Notes: a model not told the origin generated them from the letters alone. DNA of 63,580 bases from Haloarcula japonica DSM 6131 (GCF_000336635.1 NZ_AOLY01000036.1:1-63580); one strand, 5' to 3'; numbered from the stretch's first letter, positions 1 to 8,744 are shown. Made by a program: numbers and translations.

Positions 1-17
1 ATGTGTATAAGAGACAG
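1..17 (+). other. Tn5/Nextera mosaic-end adapter (artefact)
   Basis: The first bases, atgtgtataagagacag, are the 3' part of the Tn5 transposase mosaic end used in tagmentation libraries. They are library sequence, not genome, and the matching adapter lies at the other end of the window. Any protein reading through this point has artificial residues. Confidence 0.97.
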
Positions 18-132
18 GTTCTCGAACATGGACTCCGACAGCGTCCAGCTGAACACCGGCGCGTACGACTTCAACGAGAACGGTAAGATCGACTTCGCGG
101 ACGTGACGGCCCTCTACGAAGAGGTCAACTGA
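18..132 (+). CDS. C-terminal fragment of a dockerin-like (EF-hand) protein
   Basis: An open frame runs in from the adapter and stops at 130-132. The final 37 or so residues include DFNENGKIDFADVTALYEEV, an Asp/Asn-rich calcium-loop pattern (D-x-N-x-N-G-x-I-D-x-x-D) followed by a short helix, as in one half of a dockerin repeat or an EF-hand. The rest of the protein lies outside the contig. In haloarchaea such tails usually close large secreted proteins with PKD or similar domains. It ends 45 bp before the cohesin-domain gene on the same strand, which suggests the two products bind each other. That partnership is inferred, since only one calcium loop is visible. Confidence 0.7.
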
Positions 133-177
133 CGACTCCGACCGAGCACCCTTCCCATCTTTCGATACAGCAACACA

Positions 178-930
178 ATGACCGACGACACTACCTGTTC
201 GATACGCGGTCGCGTCCGAACCGTCAGCCGCCCCTTCGCGCTCGTCGCGCTCGTCCTCCTCGCAGGGACGGTCCCCGCACTCGCCACTGGGCAGAGCACG
301 CCGAAAATTAGCATTGAGGCCGGCTCCGTCGCCGCCGGCGAGACAACGACCGTTCCAGTGGTCCTGACGACCGCGCCGGACGGCCTTGCCGGCTACCAGC
401 TCGAACTCGCTGTCGACGACCCCGCTGTCGTCCGGTTCGAGAACGCGAGCTACCCCGACCGGTTCGGACTCACGACCGATCCCGTCGTTAGTTCAGATGG
501 CGGGACGGTCACGCTTGAAGCGGCCGACCTTGACGGGCAGATCGAACCCGGAGCGAGCGATGTGACGCTCGCGACAGTCACGCTTGCTGGCGTCGACAGC
601 GGTGAGACGCAGGTGACTGTCGCGTCGAATCAGGTCGACGCCGACGGCGGCGGCGCAGTTGAACCAGCAACCGAGCCGGCGGCGCTCACAGTGTCACCGA
701 GCGCGACGACGGAGGCAGTGGCGGCCGCGACCGAAGCATCGTCGCCCGCCAGCGAGTCCACAACCGAGTCAGCGGATACCGCGAGCGCCGCAGGTGTCAC
801 GGAGGACGACTCTACGGGCGGCGGCGACCAGTCGACGACCGGCGCGAACGGGTCACTCCCGATAGCACTGGCCATCGTCGCACTCGCCGCGGTAACGGCG
901 CTCGCAGCCAGAACGGGCCGACAACCATAG
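178..930 (+). CDS. Cohesin-domain surface protein with C-terminal membrane anchor
   Basis: A 250-residue protein. A hydrophobic signal segment lies at about residues 21-38 (FALVALVLLAGTVPALA). A cohesin-like beta domain follows at about 40-165, opening with ISIEAGSVAAGETTTVPVVL and containing GYQLELAVDDPAVV, both typical of cohesin folds. Next comes a Thr/Ser/Glu/Ala-rich stalk (about 165-220), probably spanning the S-layer, and then a C-terminal transmembrane helix (about 226-245) with basic residues at the end. It probably displays a cohesin module on the cell surface, and the neighbouring dockerin-like gene supplies a candidate ligand. The start is the ATG at 178. Known cohesins bind dockerins; the specific partner and any enzyme cargo are not visible here. 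Confidence 0.75.
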   Translation: MTDDTTCSIRGRVRTVSRPFALVALVLLAGTVPALATGQSTPKISIEAGSVAAGETTTVPVVLTTAPDGLAGYQLELAVDDPAVVRFENASYPDRFGLTTDPVVSSDGGTVTLEAADLDGQIEPGASDVTLATVTLAGVDSGETQVTVASNQVDADGGGAVEPATEPAALTVSPSATTEAVAAATEASSPASESTTESADTASAAGVTEDDSTGGGDQSTTGANGSLPIALAIVALAAVTALAARTGRQP

Positions 931-948
931 CACCAGACTAACCTATCC

Positions 949-1371
949 ATGCCACAGCCAGACACTACTGCTGCACCGACGGACAGCTCGATCTACCGTG
1001 AGTACATCCTCGACGTACGCATCGTCGAACGAACGACAGGCGACGGCGACACGCGCTACCGATTCGAGGCCCCCGACCACCAGGGGGTCGAGTTCGCCGA
1101 CCCCGAGATGGCGACGCTGTACGCCGACGTGTATTTCGACGTGAACGGCTTTCAGGAGGCCGGGACCGGCGAACACGGCGTGCCGCCGACGGTCATACAG
1201 GCTGGCCGTGATACGCTGGTCGCCTACTTCCTCACACAGGACGGCGTCGACGTCCACTGGGCCGCGTCGTTCTACGGCGAGAAACCGGAGAAAATCGAAC
1301 GCTACGTTTCACGCGTCCGCAAGCGCTCGAAAAAGATCCGTGAGGGGGCGAAACAGAAACAGCTCACATGA
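949..1371 (+). CDS. Conserved haloarchaeal protein of unknown function (copy 1)
   Basis: A 140-residue soluble protein with no signal peptide or membrane segment. I recognise no catalytic motif. The central part (about 45-120) is strongly conserved with a second copy at 3884-4306, and both end in a basic helix (about 120-138, RVRKRSKKIREGAK) that could bind nucleic acid or membrane surface. The first 20 residues and the last 5 differ between the copies. The gene begins 18 bp after the cohesin gene stop on the same strand, so co-transcription is possible. Function is unknown. Confidence 0.85.
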   Translation: MPQPDTTAAPTDSSIYREYILDVRIVERTTGDGDTRYRFEAPDHQGVEFADPEMATLYADVYFDVNGFQEAGTGEHGVPPTVIQAGRDTLVAYFLTQDGVDVHWAASFYGEKPEKIERYVSRVRKRSKKIREGAKQKQLT

Positions 1372-1603
1372 GTGCCGATACACCGCGACGGGCTGCAGGC
1401 CGAGCCAACTGACGGAGACGACAGGCCTCTCGTAAGAGCCCTGCTCCTGCCGTACTGCACCGTCTAGCTCGTCCACCACAATAAGTACTGTATGTCTGGT
1501 GAAAATAGCGCTGCATTGTTATTTATTCACAAACTGTCTGTTACCTCACAGTCCGGATTTCTCTATGCAGAACATGTCTGTATAGGGTTATATTATAAAG
1601 CGG

Positions 1604-1611
1604 TTTTAAAA
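1604..1611 (+). promoter_or_regulatory. Probable TATA box of the PhoX-like gene
   Basis: An A/T-rich stretch at 1490-1620 stands out from the GC-rich surroundings. The ttttaaaa element is centred about 27 bp before the ATG at 1634, the distance expected for a leaderless haloarchaeal transcript. A second A/T run (ttatattataaa, 1588-1599) lies just upstream. The spacing supports the ATG at 1634 over the upstream TTG at 1622. Confidence 0.55.
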
Positions 1612-1633
1612 CACTCTCCTCTTGAACAGGTGC

Positions 1634-3820
1634 ATGGTCGACTTTACTCGACGACAGGTGCTTTCGAAATCGGTGGCGGCTGCGCTTGGGGCCAGCGTCA
1701 TCGGTGTGGCGAGTGGCGAAGAGGTCGACGAATCCGACACACCCGGCGCACCGAGTGTGAAAGGGGAACTCAAGCGGTTCTCAACGACGGCGTTCGGGGC
1801 AGAAGTGACAGGGCCGTTTGTCTTCCAGAACGGCTCACTCCTGTACAGTCTCCAGCATCCTGAAGCGGAAAATCCGGAACCGTTCGACACTGCCGGAATC
1901 GGCTATTTCAGTGGTTTCCAGTTCGAACTCGATGGGACTAACGACGACTTCGACGAACTGTCGACGCCACAAACCGAGGCGGAACAGCGTCAGGTCCGGT
2001 CAGGCAACGGCGACTACACAATCTTCGCCCACGGCCGGGACGAGATCAACGGCGGCGAGGAGCGCCTGGGCGTCACGCAGACGCCGGACGGTACGGACAT
2101 CACGCTGGACAATTTCGAAGGGACGCAGTACGGTGCCGCAGGGACGAACCCTGACTGTAATCAGTTCGTCCCGACAGACGAGGACGGAACTGAAGGCTAC
2201 CTGTTTACGAACTGGGAGAACAGTCCGGGCAACGTCAGTCGAATCCCGCTGCGTCAGACCCGCGATGGCGAGTGGGAAGCTGACCTCGAAGACGCGATCA
2301 ATCTAGCAAACACAGAGCCGTTCCGTGAGATCGGTGGCACGCGGATCAACTGTTACGGCGATCTGAGCCCGTGGGGAACAATGATCTCTTCAGAGGAGAA
2401 CTACGCCCACCCGCGCGTCTCGCTGACCAACCAGGTCGGCGACATCGTCGACGCCGGCACCGGAAAGGGACGCATCGGCGGGTGTCAGTTCTGGAACCGA
2501 CCGAACCCGACTGGCATTCAGAGCGCCGTCGACGACTATTACGGCGACGAAGCCTGGAGCATCCAGGGATACTGGGCGCTGGACGGCGTGGAGTTCCTCG
2601 CGTATTATCTCGGTGCTGAGCAGTCCGACCAGAACTCCAACAGCAATAGCACCGAGCCGATCTCTGATACGTATCCGAACCCGTACCGGTATGGCTACCA
2701 CGTCGACTTCCGCGAGCCGACTGCCGACCCGCCACAGCCAGTCAAGTACTACGTGATGGGGCGGGCTTCTTGGGAGGCACCGAACATCCAGGCCGACGAG
2801 CAAACTGTCTATATGTGCTCAGACGGCGACAGCAAGGGCATCTACAAGTTCGTCGCCGACGAGGTCATTCCGGAGTACGACGACCCGATGGAGGTGTCGG
2901 GCACGCTGTACGCGCCGAAGATTACGAACCCACAGGCGGACGCATCGACGGTTGGCACACGGAAGTCCCCGGCTGAGTACTCGCTTGACATTGAGTGGAT
3001 TCCGCTGGGTAGCGCAAGCAACGCGGAGATCGAAGAGTGGATCGCCGAATACGATGACATCACGCAATCTGACTATCTCCGAGCCCACGCCGAGTCTGAT
3101 TGGGTGGAGGACCGCGAGGCCGCTCTTGAAGAGGCTGACCGAGAAGTCATCGAGAACGGGAACCAGAACTACATCACGAACGAGGAAATTGTCGAGTGGG
3201 CCGACCAGTACTACGCCGAAGGCCCCGACAACGTCGACGAGAAACTCCGGCGCGTCCCCTTCCTCGAAACCCGTGCGGCGGCAAAGGAAATCGGCGCATC
3301 TATCGAGTTCAACAAAGCAGAAGGTGTCGACAGCAAGGACGGTGCCGGACCGGGCGACCCAGTCTACTTCGGTATTTCGGAGTTCAACGACGATCTCGCA
3401 AACGACAGCGGTGACATCCAGATGGACCGCGTCGACGGCGGCGTCGTCTATCGCGGCGTGCTGGAATCGGACTATAATATCTCGACCCTCGAGCCGGTCA
3501 TCGTCGGCCCGGACTTCACCGACGAGCCGGAAGACGCCGACGACGCGCTCCGGAACGTAGATAACGTCTACGTGATGGACGACGGACGCGTGCTCTGCTG
3601 TGAGGACGGCTTCGGCGGCCCCGCACGTTCGTACCCGAACGATGGGCTCTATGTCTACGAACCCGAGCCAGAAGAGGAATCAGAGCGAAACGAGAATGGC
3701 GGTAACGATAACAACGGCAACGGGAACGGCAACAACGGCAACGGGAACGGTAACAACGGCAACAACGGCAACGGAAACGGTAACAATGGCAACGGGAACG
3801 GCAACAACGGCAACAGCTAA
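1634..3820 (+). CDS. PhoX-family (DUF839) secreted phosphatase-like protein
   Basis: About 728 residues. The N-terminus has a twin-arginine signal (TRRQVLSK followed by an Ala-rich hydrophobic stretch to about residue 30), so export of a folded protein is expected. The body resembles PhoX/DUF839 proteins, with blocks such as GTQYGAAGTNPDCNQF, SPWGTMISSEENY and DGRVLCCEDGFGGP. PhoX enzymes are calcium/iron-dependent alkaline phosphatases that release phosphate from organic esters. The protein is longer than typical and has two additions: an acidic helical insert at about 480-560, and a C-terminal Asn/Gly repeat tail (about 690-728). The ATG at 1634 is preferred over the TTG at 1622 because it sits next to the signal peptide and fits the TATA spacing. 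Phosphatase activity is inferred from family resemblance. Confidence 0.8.
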   Translation: MVDFTRRQVLSKSVAAALGASVIGVASGEEVDESDTPGAPSVKGELKRFSTTAFGAEVTGPFVFQNGSLLYSLQHPEAENPEPFDTAGIGYFSGFQFELDGTNDDFDELSTPQTEAEQRQVRSGNGDYTIFAHGRDEINGGEERLGVTQTPDGTDITLDNFEGTQYGAAGTNPDCNQFVPTDEDGTEGYLFTNWENSPGNVSRIPLRQTRDGEWEADLEDAINLANTEPFREIGGTRINCYGDLSPWGTMISSEENYAHPRVSLTNQVGDIVDAGTGKGRIGGCQFWNRPNPTGIQSAVDDYYGDEAWSIQGYWALDGVEFLAYYLGAEQSDQNSNSNSTEPISDTYPNPYRYGYHVDFREPTADPPQPVKYYVMGRASWEAPNIQADEQTVYMCSDGDSKGIYKFVADEVIPEYDDPMEVSGTLYAPKITNPQADASTVGTRKSPAEYSLDIEWIPLGSASNAEIEEWIAEYDDITQSDYLRAHAESDWVEDREAALEEADREVIENGNQNYITNEEIVEWADQYYAEGPDNVDEKLRRVPFLETRAAAKEIGASIEFNKAEGVDSKDGAGPGDPVYFGISEFNDDLANDSGDIQMDRVDGGVVYRGVLESDYNISTLEPVIVGPDFTDEPEDADDALRNVDNVYVMDDGRVLCCEDGFGGPARSYPNDGLYVYEPEPEEESERNENGGNDNNGNGNGNNGNGNGNNGNNGNGNGNNGNGNGNNGNS
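3701..3818 (+). repeat. In-frame Asn-Gly hexanucleotide repeat
   Basis: A run of imperfect ggnaac/aac units encodes NGNGNN-type repeats at the C-terminus of the PhoX-like protein. The unit is short and in frame, so slippage would change tail length without breaking the reading frame. It has no spacer structure and is not a CRISPR. Confidence 0.9.
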
Positions 3821-3883
3821 CGAGACAAGGCGCTGACCAGACACCACTCAGACAGCTACACAGCTTTCGATTTCACCCAAGAC

Positions 3884-4306
3884 ATGGCTCAGACTGACAG
3901 CTCAAATACTGTAACCGACTTAGAGACGTATCGCGAGTATATCCTCGGCGTCCGAATCACCGAACGAACCACTGCTGACGGCGAGACCCGGTACCGATTT
4001 GAGGCCCCTGATCATCAGGGAATTGAATTCGGCGACCCCGAGATGGCGACGCTGTATGCCGACGTGTACTTCGACGTGAACGGCTTTCAGGAGGCCGGAA
4101 CCGGTGAACGTGGCGTACCACCGACAGTGATACAGGCGGGACGCGATACGCTCGTCGCGTATTTCCTGACACAGGACGGTGTCGATGTCCACTGGGCAGC
4201 GTCGTTCTACGGCGAGAAACCGGAGAAAATCGAGCGGTATATCTCACGCGTCCGCAAACGGTCAAAGAAGATCCGCGAGGGAGCGAAAGAACAGGGCCAC
4301 GCCTGA
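3884..4306 (+). CDS. Conserved haloarchaeal protein of unknown function (copy 2)
   Basis: A 140-residue paralogue of the protein at 949-1371, with the same length and near-identical residues from about 40 to 135. Differences concentrate in the first 35 and last 5 residues. Much of the DNA is also alike, with most changes at third codon positions. This points to an older duplication kept under purifying selection, or homogenised by gene conversion. The pair brackets the PhoX-like gene in direct orientation. No motif reveals a function. Confidence 0.85.
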   Translation: MAQTDSSNTVTDLETYREYILGVRITERTTADGETRYRFEAPDHQGIEFGDPEMATLYADVYFDVNGFQEAGTGERGVPPTVIQAGRDTLVAYFLTQDGVDVHWAASFYGEKPEKIERYISRVRKRSKKIREGAKEQGHA

Positions 4307-4509
4307 GTCGCCGCTTCAGCGCCTCCAGTGGGTCCAGCGGTATTATCCACACCAGGGACACGACTGCGTACGAACGCAATACGCCTCCAGAACAGAGAAC
4401 GCATCGAGTGACGCTGTGCACGAGTGAAGGTGCCGGAAAAAGCGCTGTTAGAATGTGGGGCTTTTTCATATCGGGAGTGTGAGCGTCAGTTAATGGTCGG
4501 TGATCAGTG

Positions 4510-6045
4510 ATGTCGGTTCGCGTCGACTGGCGACAGAGTGTCGCTCTAACCGGCACTGTGATCAAGTATCTCGCCGTCGCAATGCTGGTCCCGCTTGGGA
4601 TCGGTTTGTTGTACGGAGAAGATACCGTTGTCTTCCTGATCTCTATCGCAATCGCCATCACGCTCGGCGTAGCGATAGAGCAAGTCAGCGACAGTCACGA
4701 ACTCGGGCCACGCGAAGCGCTGCTGTTCGTCGGTCTCTCGTGGGGGGCCGTCGCGGTTATCGGTGCGATCCCCTACGTTATCGCCGGGTACGGGACCGAA
4801 TCGGCGCTCGGTGAGCCTGTGAACGCGCTGTTCGAGTCGATGTCCGGGTTTACGACCACTGGCGCGACCGTCACCAACGAAATATCGTTTACCCGCCATT
4901 CGCACGCGCTGTTGATGTGGCGACAGCTCACCCAGTGGCTCGGCGGAATGGGTATCATCGTCCTGATGGTCGCCATTCTCCCGGAAGCGGCCGTCAACGG
5001 GGCGCAGTTGATCGAATCCGAAGCGCCTGGCCCCGAACTCCAGAAGCTGACGCCGAAGATAGCCGAAACTGCACGGCTCCTCTGGCTGTTTTACCTGGGC
5101 TTTACCGTGCTGTATATTCTCATTCTGCTCGGCCTTCATTACACGGGCTATGCGCCGAATATGGACGCCTACAACGCCGTCGCCCACGGGTTCACAACGC
5201 TGCCGACCGGCGGTTTCTCCCCACAGGCTGAGAGCATCGCCTACTTCTCACCGGCTGTCCAGTGGGCCGTCATTCCGTTCATGCTCATCGCCGGGATGAA
5301 CTTCGCGCTGTTTTACCTCCTGTTACAGGACGAGTACGCCGCCTTCCTCCAAGACCGCGAACTGCAGGCGTACCTCGGTGCGAACGCCGGCGTGGCCGTC
5401 ATCCTCTGGGGACTGCTGTTCACCGGGTCCGCACCGCCGCTTGAACTCGGCGGCGTAACACAGGGGGCGCTGGAGAACTCGCTCCGACAAGCCACGTTCC
5501 AGGTCGCCTCCCTGCTGAACTCGACCGGGTACGCGACGAGTGACTTCGCCCAGTGGGGCAACACCGCACAGGGAGTCCTCTTGTTCGCGATGTTTATTGG
5601 CGGCTCCGCAGGGTCGACCGGTGGCGGTGTCAAGATCGTCCGGTGGCTCGTCGTGTTCAAGAGTATCCGACGCCAACTGTTCACGACATCCCATCCCAGC
5701 GCCGTCAAACCAGTTCGGCTTGGCGGGCAGGTCATCGATGAGGACGTTATCAACGCGATATACGGGTTCACGCTGTTGTACCTGCTTACGTTCGGTGTCG
5801 CGACAGTGTTTCTCCTCCTCGATGCCGGCCGTGTCGGCCTCGACCTAACTGTCTTCGAAGCCATCAGCGCAAGCCTGGCGACCATTGGGAACATCGGTCC
5901 CGGGTTCGGATTTCTGGGGCCGTTCGGAACCTACGAACTCTTCCCGGAGACCAGCAAACTGCTGATGATCTTCCTGATGTGGATCGGTCGACTGGAGATT
6001 ATTCCGGTGTTCGTACTCTTCACCGGTGCGTTCTGGAACGAGTGA
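4510..6045 (+). CDS. trkH: TrkH-family potassium uptake channel subunit (1)
   Basis: About 511 residues of integral membrane protein with ten or so hydrophobic helices. TrkH/KtrB-type selectivity segments recur: SMSGFTTTGATV near residue 115, TTLPTGGFSP near 235, STGYATSDF near 340, and a fourth near 460 (ATIGNIGPG). The block GGSAGSTGGGVKIVR near 365-380 is characteristic of TrkH. It carries K+ across the cytoplasmic membrane, which is central to a salt-in haloarchaeon, and is gated by a TrkA-type cytoplasmic subunit. The ATG at 4510 follows an in-frame GTG at 4507. It converges on a second TrkH gene with only about 30 bp between the stops. Confidence 0.92.
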   Translation: MSVRVDWRQSVALTGTVIKYLAVAMLVPLGIGLLYGEDTVVFLISIAIAITLGVAIEQVSDSHELGPREALLFVGLSWGAVAVIGAIPYVIAGYGTESALGEPVNALFESMSGFTTTGATVTNEISFTRHSHALLMWRQLTQWLGGMGIIVLMVAILPEAAVNGAQLIESEAPGPELQKLTPKIAETARLLWLFYLGFTVLYILILLGLHYTGYAPNMDAYNAVAHGFTTLPTGGFSPQAESIAYFSPAVQWAVIPFMLIAGMNFALFYLLLQDEYAAFLQDRELQAYLGANAGVAVILWGLLFTGSAPPLELGGVTQGALENSLRQATFQVASLLNSTGYATSDFAQWGNTAQGVLLFAMFIGGSAGSTGGGVKIVRWLVVFKSIRRQLFTTSHPSAVKPVRLGGQVIDEDVINAIYGFTLLYLLTFGVATVFLLLDAGRVGLDLTVFEAISASLATIGNIGPGFGFLGPFGTYELFPETSKLLMIFLMWIGRLEIIPVFVLFTGAFWNE

Positions 6046-6074
6046 GTGCTAGAGACTGGAGGGCGCTCGACGGC

Positions 6075-7769
6075 TTACGGATCTAACCCGTACAGTCCGG
6101 CGCGGATGAACACGAGTATCGGGATGATCTCCAGCCGGCCGACCCACATGTTCAATACGAACATCCCCTCTGCGAGCGGGGACATCGACGGACCGGTGAT
6201 GCCAGAGGACAGGCCGACGTTCCCCTGCGCGCTGGCGACCTCGAACAGGGCATCAGCGTAACCGAACGCCGGTCCCGCGACGTTGGTGAGGACGACGCTG
6301 CTGGTCACCAGAATGATGAGCCACAGCAGCGTGACGATGGCCGCTTCGCTGAACTCCCGCTCCATCGACTCGCGGTCGAGCGTCCGGTCGCCGATGCGGG
6401 CCGTAATAACCGCGTTCGTCGGGAGGAACACTCGCGAGAATTGCCAGATGATCCCGCGAGCGATGGTGTATCCCCGGATGATTTTGATGCCCCCGACAGT
6501 GGACCCCGCAGCGCCGCCAAGCACCATCGCGCCGGTCACGAGCACCTTGCCGCCGGCGAGCCAGCGACCGATCGGTGCTGACTGGAAGCCGGTACAGCTG
6601 AGGGCGCTGACCCACTGGAACGTCGAGTCTCGGACCGCATCCAGCTGTGCAGCGTCGAGCATCGGCACCGAAAACGGCAGGAACGACTGGGTGGCAAACG
6701 CCTCAGTCGTCGCGGACACGGACCACATGTTCTGGGCTGAGAGCCCGACGACGCCGAGCGCAAGCAGGATGAACAGCCAGCGAGTCTGCAAGTCCGACAC
6801 CAGTTCACGAACCTGCCTGTCGTGTAAGACGACGTAGTGGACCGGGAACGCAATCGCGCCGAGAATCATAATCGGCAACAGGACCGTCTCGACGAGCGGC
6901 GAGTTGTACGTCGCAATCGAGTTGTCCGTGACCGAGAACCCGCCGGTCGTCAGCCCGGTCATGGCGTGGTTGAGCGCCTGCCAAGCGGCCTCCCACAGCG
7001 GCAGTGACTCCGCGTACTCGCTGTCGCTGGCGAGGATAGCACCGAACAGCAGCGCGAACGAGAGCACCGTGTAGCCGGCGACGAGTTTCCAGACCGTTCG
7101 GACGGTAGAGACGACGCTTGGATGGATTTTTTCCTCGCGAGCCTCGCTCTGGTAGAGGGCGTAACTGCCGCTGCCGGGCCGTGAAAGGATAGACACGGTC
7201 AGGACAATGACGCCGACGCCGCCGATGTACTGGATGAACGACCGCCACCACTGGACCGCGCGGGGGAGCGAGGGCTCGTGAATCGCCATCGTCAGGCCGC
7301 TCCCGGTCCACCCGCTCATGCTCTCGAAGAAGGCGTGAAGCGGGTTCCGGAAGTACGCCAAGCTGGAGAACGTCGTTGTCCCGCCAACCCTGATCGGGTC
7401 CCACGTACTCGTGTCCGTCCCGACCGGAACGAACGTATCCATGACAGCAGGGGGCGTGAACCACGCGGTCAACAGAAACGGCAACGACCCGAACGCGGCG
7501 ACCAGCAGCCACCCGCCAGCGGCGATGACCATGCCGTGTTTCATTTGTGGAGCTGGGGCATCGGTGAATCCACGGTTCGCGAGACCGCCGACGGCGGCGG
7601 TCATCCCGGCCGCAGTGAAGAACCCGAAAGCGGCGTAGAACTCCCGAAAGCCTAGCGCAATCACGGCTGTAATCGTCATGAGCCCGGCCTCCATCAGCAG
7701 GAGCGACCCGATATCGCGGGCGATTGTCTTCAGGTCCGTCGGGAACAGCCCGTAGTTCCGTCGTGACAT
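6075..7769 (-). CDS. trkH: TrkH-family potassium uptake channel subunit (2)
   Basis: A 564-residue second TrkH paralogue, longer at the N-terminus than the first. It shows the pore motifs SMSGWTGSGLTMAI, TGLTTGGFSV and CTGFQSAPIG, the block GGAAGSTVGGIKIIRG, and the closing segment AQGNVGLSSGITGPS. It starts 1 bp after the stop of trkA, so the two form a tight operon and this is the TrkH most likely to pair with that TrkA. Sequence divergence from the neighbouring TrkH suggests an old duplication, not a recent copy. Confidence 0.92.
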   Translation of the reverse strand: MSRRNYGLFPTDLKTIARDIGSLLLMEAGLMTITAVIALGFREFYAAFGFFTAAGMTAAVGGLANRGFTDAPAPQMKHGMVIAAGGWLLVAAFGSLPFLLTAWFTPPAVMDTFVPVGTDTSTWDPIRVGGTTTFSSLAYFRNPLHAFFESMSGWTGSGLTMAIHEPSLPRAVQWWRSFIQYIGGVGVIVLTVSILSRPGSGSYALYQSEAREEKIHPSVVSTVRTVWKLVAGYTVLSFALLFGAILASDSEYAESLPLWEAAWQALNHAMTGLTTGGFSVTDNSIATYNSPLVETVLLPIMILGAIAFPVHYVVLHDRQVRELVSDLQTRWLFILLALGVVGLSAQNMWSVSATTEAFATQSFLPFSVPMLDAAQLDAVRDSTFQWVSALSCTGFQSAPIGRWLAGGKVLVTGAMVLGGAAGSTVGGIKIIRGYTIARGIIWQFSRVFLPTNAVITARIGDRTLDRESMEREFSEAAIVTLLWLIILVTSSVVLTNVAGPAFGYADALFEVASAQGNVGLSSGITGPSMSPLAEGMFVLNMWVGRLEIIPILVFIRAGLYGLDP

Positions 7770-7770
7770 G

Positions 7771-8454
7771 TCAGTTATGGTCCTCGGAGTGACCGAAGAT
7801 GTCGGTCACCTCAGGCGTCGCACCGTCACCCGAGTAGACCGTGAGGAGGTCGTCGGCCTCAATGCGCGTATCGCCGCGGGGCGTTATCGGGTCGCCGTCG
7901 CCGTTGCGTTCGATAGCCACGATGAGTGTCTGGCCGCCGATGAGACCTTCCGCGTTGGCATCCTGCAACGTTTTGCCCGCAATCGGTGCGCCGGGCATGA
8001 CAGTGATCTCGAACACTTCCGCCCTGTCGCCGATACGCATGAAGTCGACGATAGACGGCCGCTTGACGGCCCGGTAGAGGTACTCGGCGATGAGCCGTTG
8101 TGGGTTCTGCATCGTGTTGACGCCGATCTGGCGGAACACGTTCATGTGCTCGGGGTTGTGGACGACCGAGACGATGTCCGGCACTTCCAGTTCCTGTGCC
8201 AGCAGACAGACCATGATGTTGGTCGCGTCCTGGTCGGTTGTCGAGATAAGCGCGTCGGCACGATCAACACCGGCGTCTTCAAGCGTGTCCTTCGAGGTCG
8301 CATCGTCGTGAATAACGAGACAGTCGTACTGTCTCGACGCACGTTCCGCTCGTTCCTTGTCGCGTTCGATGACGACGACCTCGTTCCCCCCCGCTGTCGC
8401 GATCTCAAGCAATGGCGACCCGATATCACCCGCACCGACGATGACAATATACAT
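7771..8454 (-). CDS. trkA: TrkA potassium uptake regulatory subunit
   Basis: A 227-residue cytoplasmic protein. The N-terminal RCK/TrkA-N Rossmann domain opens with MYIVIVGAGDIGSPL (nucleotide-binding GxGxxG), with an acidic residue after the second strand (VIERD). A TrkA-C (RCK_C) domain follows at about 140-220 (EVFEITVMPGAPIAGKTL). It gates TrkH channels in response to bound nucleotides; TrkA-C domains can also bind c-di-AMP in some species. It is the first gene of a two-gene operon with trkH. Confidence 0.93.
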   Translation of the reverse strand: MYIVIVGAGDIGSPLLEIATAGGNEVVVIERDKERAERASRQYDCLVIHDDATSKDTLEDAGVDRADALISTTDQDATNIMVCLLAQELEVPDIVSVVHNPEHMNVFRQIGVNTMQNPQRLIAEYLYRAVKRPSIVDFMRIGDRAEVFEITVMPGAPIAGKTLQDANAEGLIGGQTLIVAIERNGDGDPITPRGDTRIEADDLLTVYSGDGATPEVTDIFGHSEDHN

Positions 8455-8587
8455 TTTTGCCAGTGTACTGAACCGATGGTTGAAAGACTACCGTTATCAA
8501 TCACAAGCAAGCCACTGCGGCGGTTCGGCCTGTCGGTGCCCGCGCCGCTCCCAAACCACTATACTGTCCCCGACTGAATCCCCCGGT

Positions 8588-8722
8588 ATGGCACACCTCA
8601 CCGAGCAGTTTGACCATCCGGCGTGGCTGACAGCCGCCGGGACGCTGGCCGGCTATGGCCTCATTCTCCTGTTCATGTTCCTGTTGCTGTTCATCCTGCC
8701 GTATCTTCTGTTCCCGGCCTGA
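8588..8722 (+). CDS. Small single-span membrane protein
   Basis: 44 residues, beginning MAHLTEQFDHPAWLTAAG and ending in a strongly hydrophobic helix rich in Leu and Phe (about 20-42). A TATA-like actatactg at 8558-8566 lies about 26 bp before the ATG, which supports a leaderless transcript and a real gene. It is divergent from trkA. Function is unknown; a small accessory subunit of a membrane complex is possible but only a guess. Confidence 0.7.
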   Translation: MAHLTEQFDHPAWLTAAGTLAGYGLILLFMFLLLFILPYLLFPA

Positions 8723-8744
8723 ACGGACCCCGAACCACCTGATT

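Noticed and set aside
1622..1633. TTG start for the PhoX-like gene
   Set aside because: The ATG at 1634 fits the TATA spacing and the signal peptide; the extra codons add nothing recognisable.
3701..3818. Possible CRISPR array
   Set aside because: Repeat units are six to twelve bases, in frame, without unique spacers.
3600..3836. Thr/Ala-rich overlapping open frame over the Asn-Gly repeat
   Set aside because: It is a frame shadow of the PhoX-like repeat; no independent start signal.
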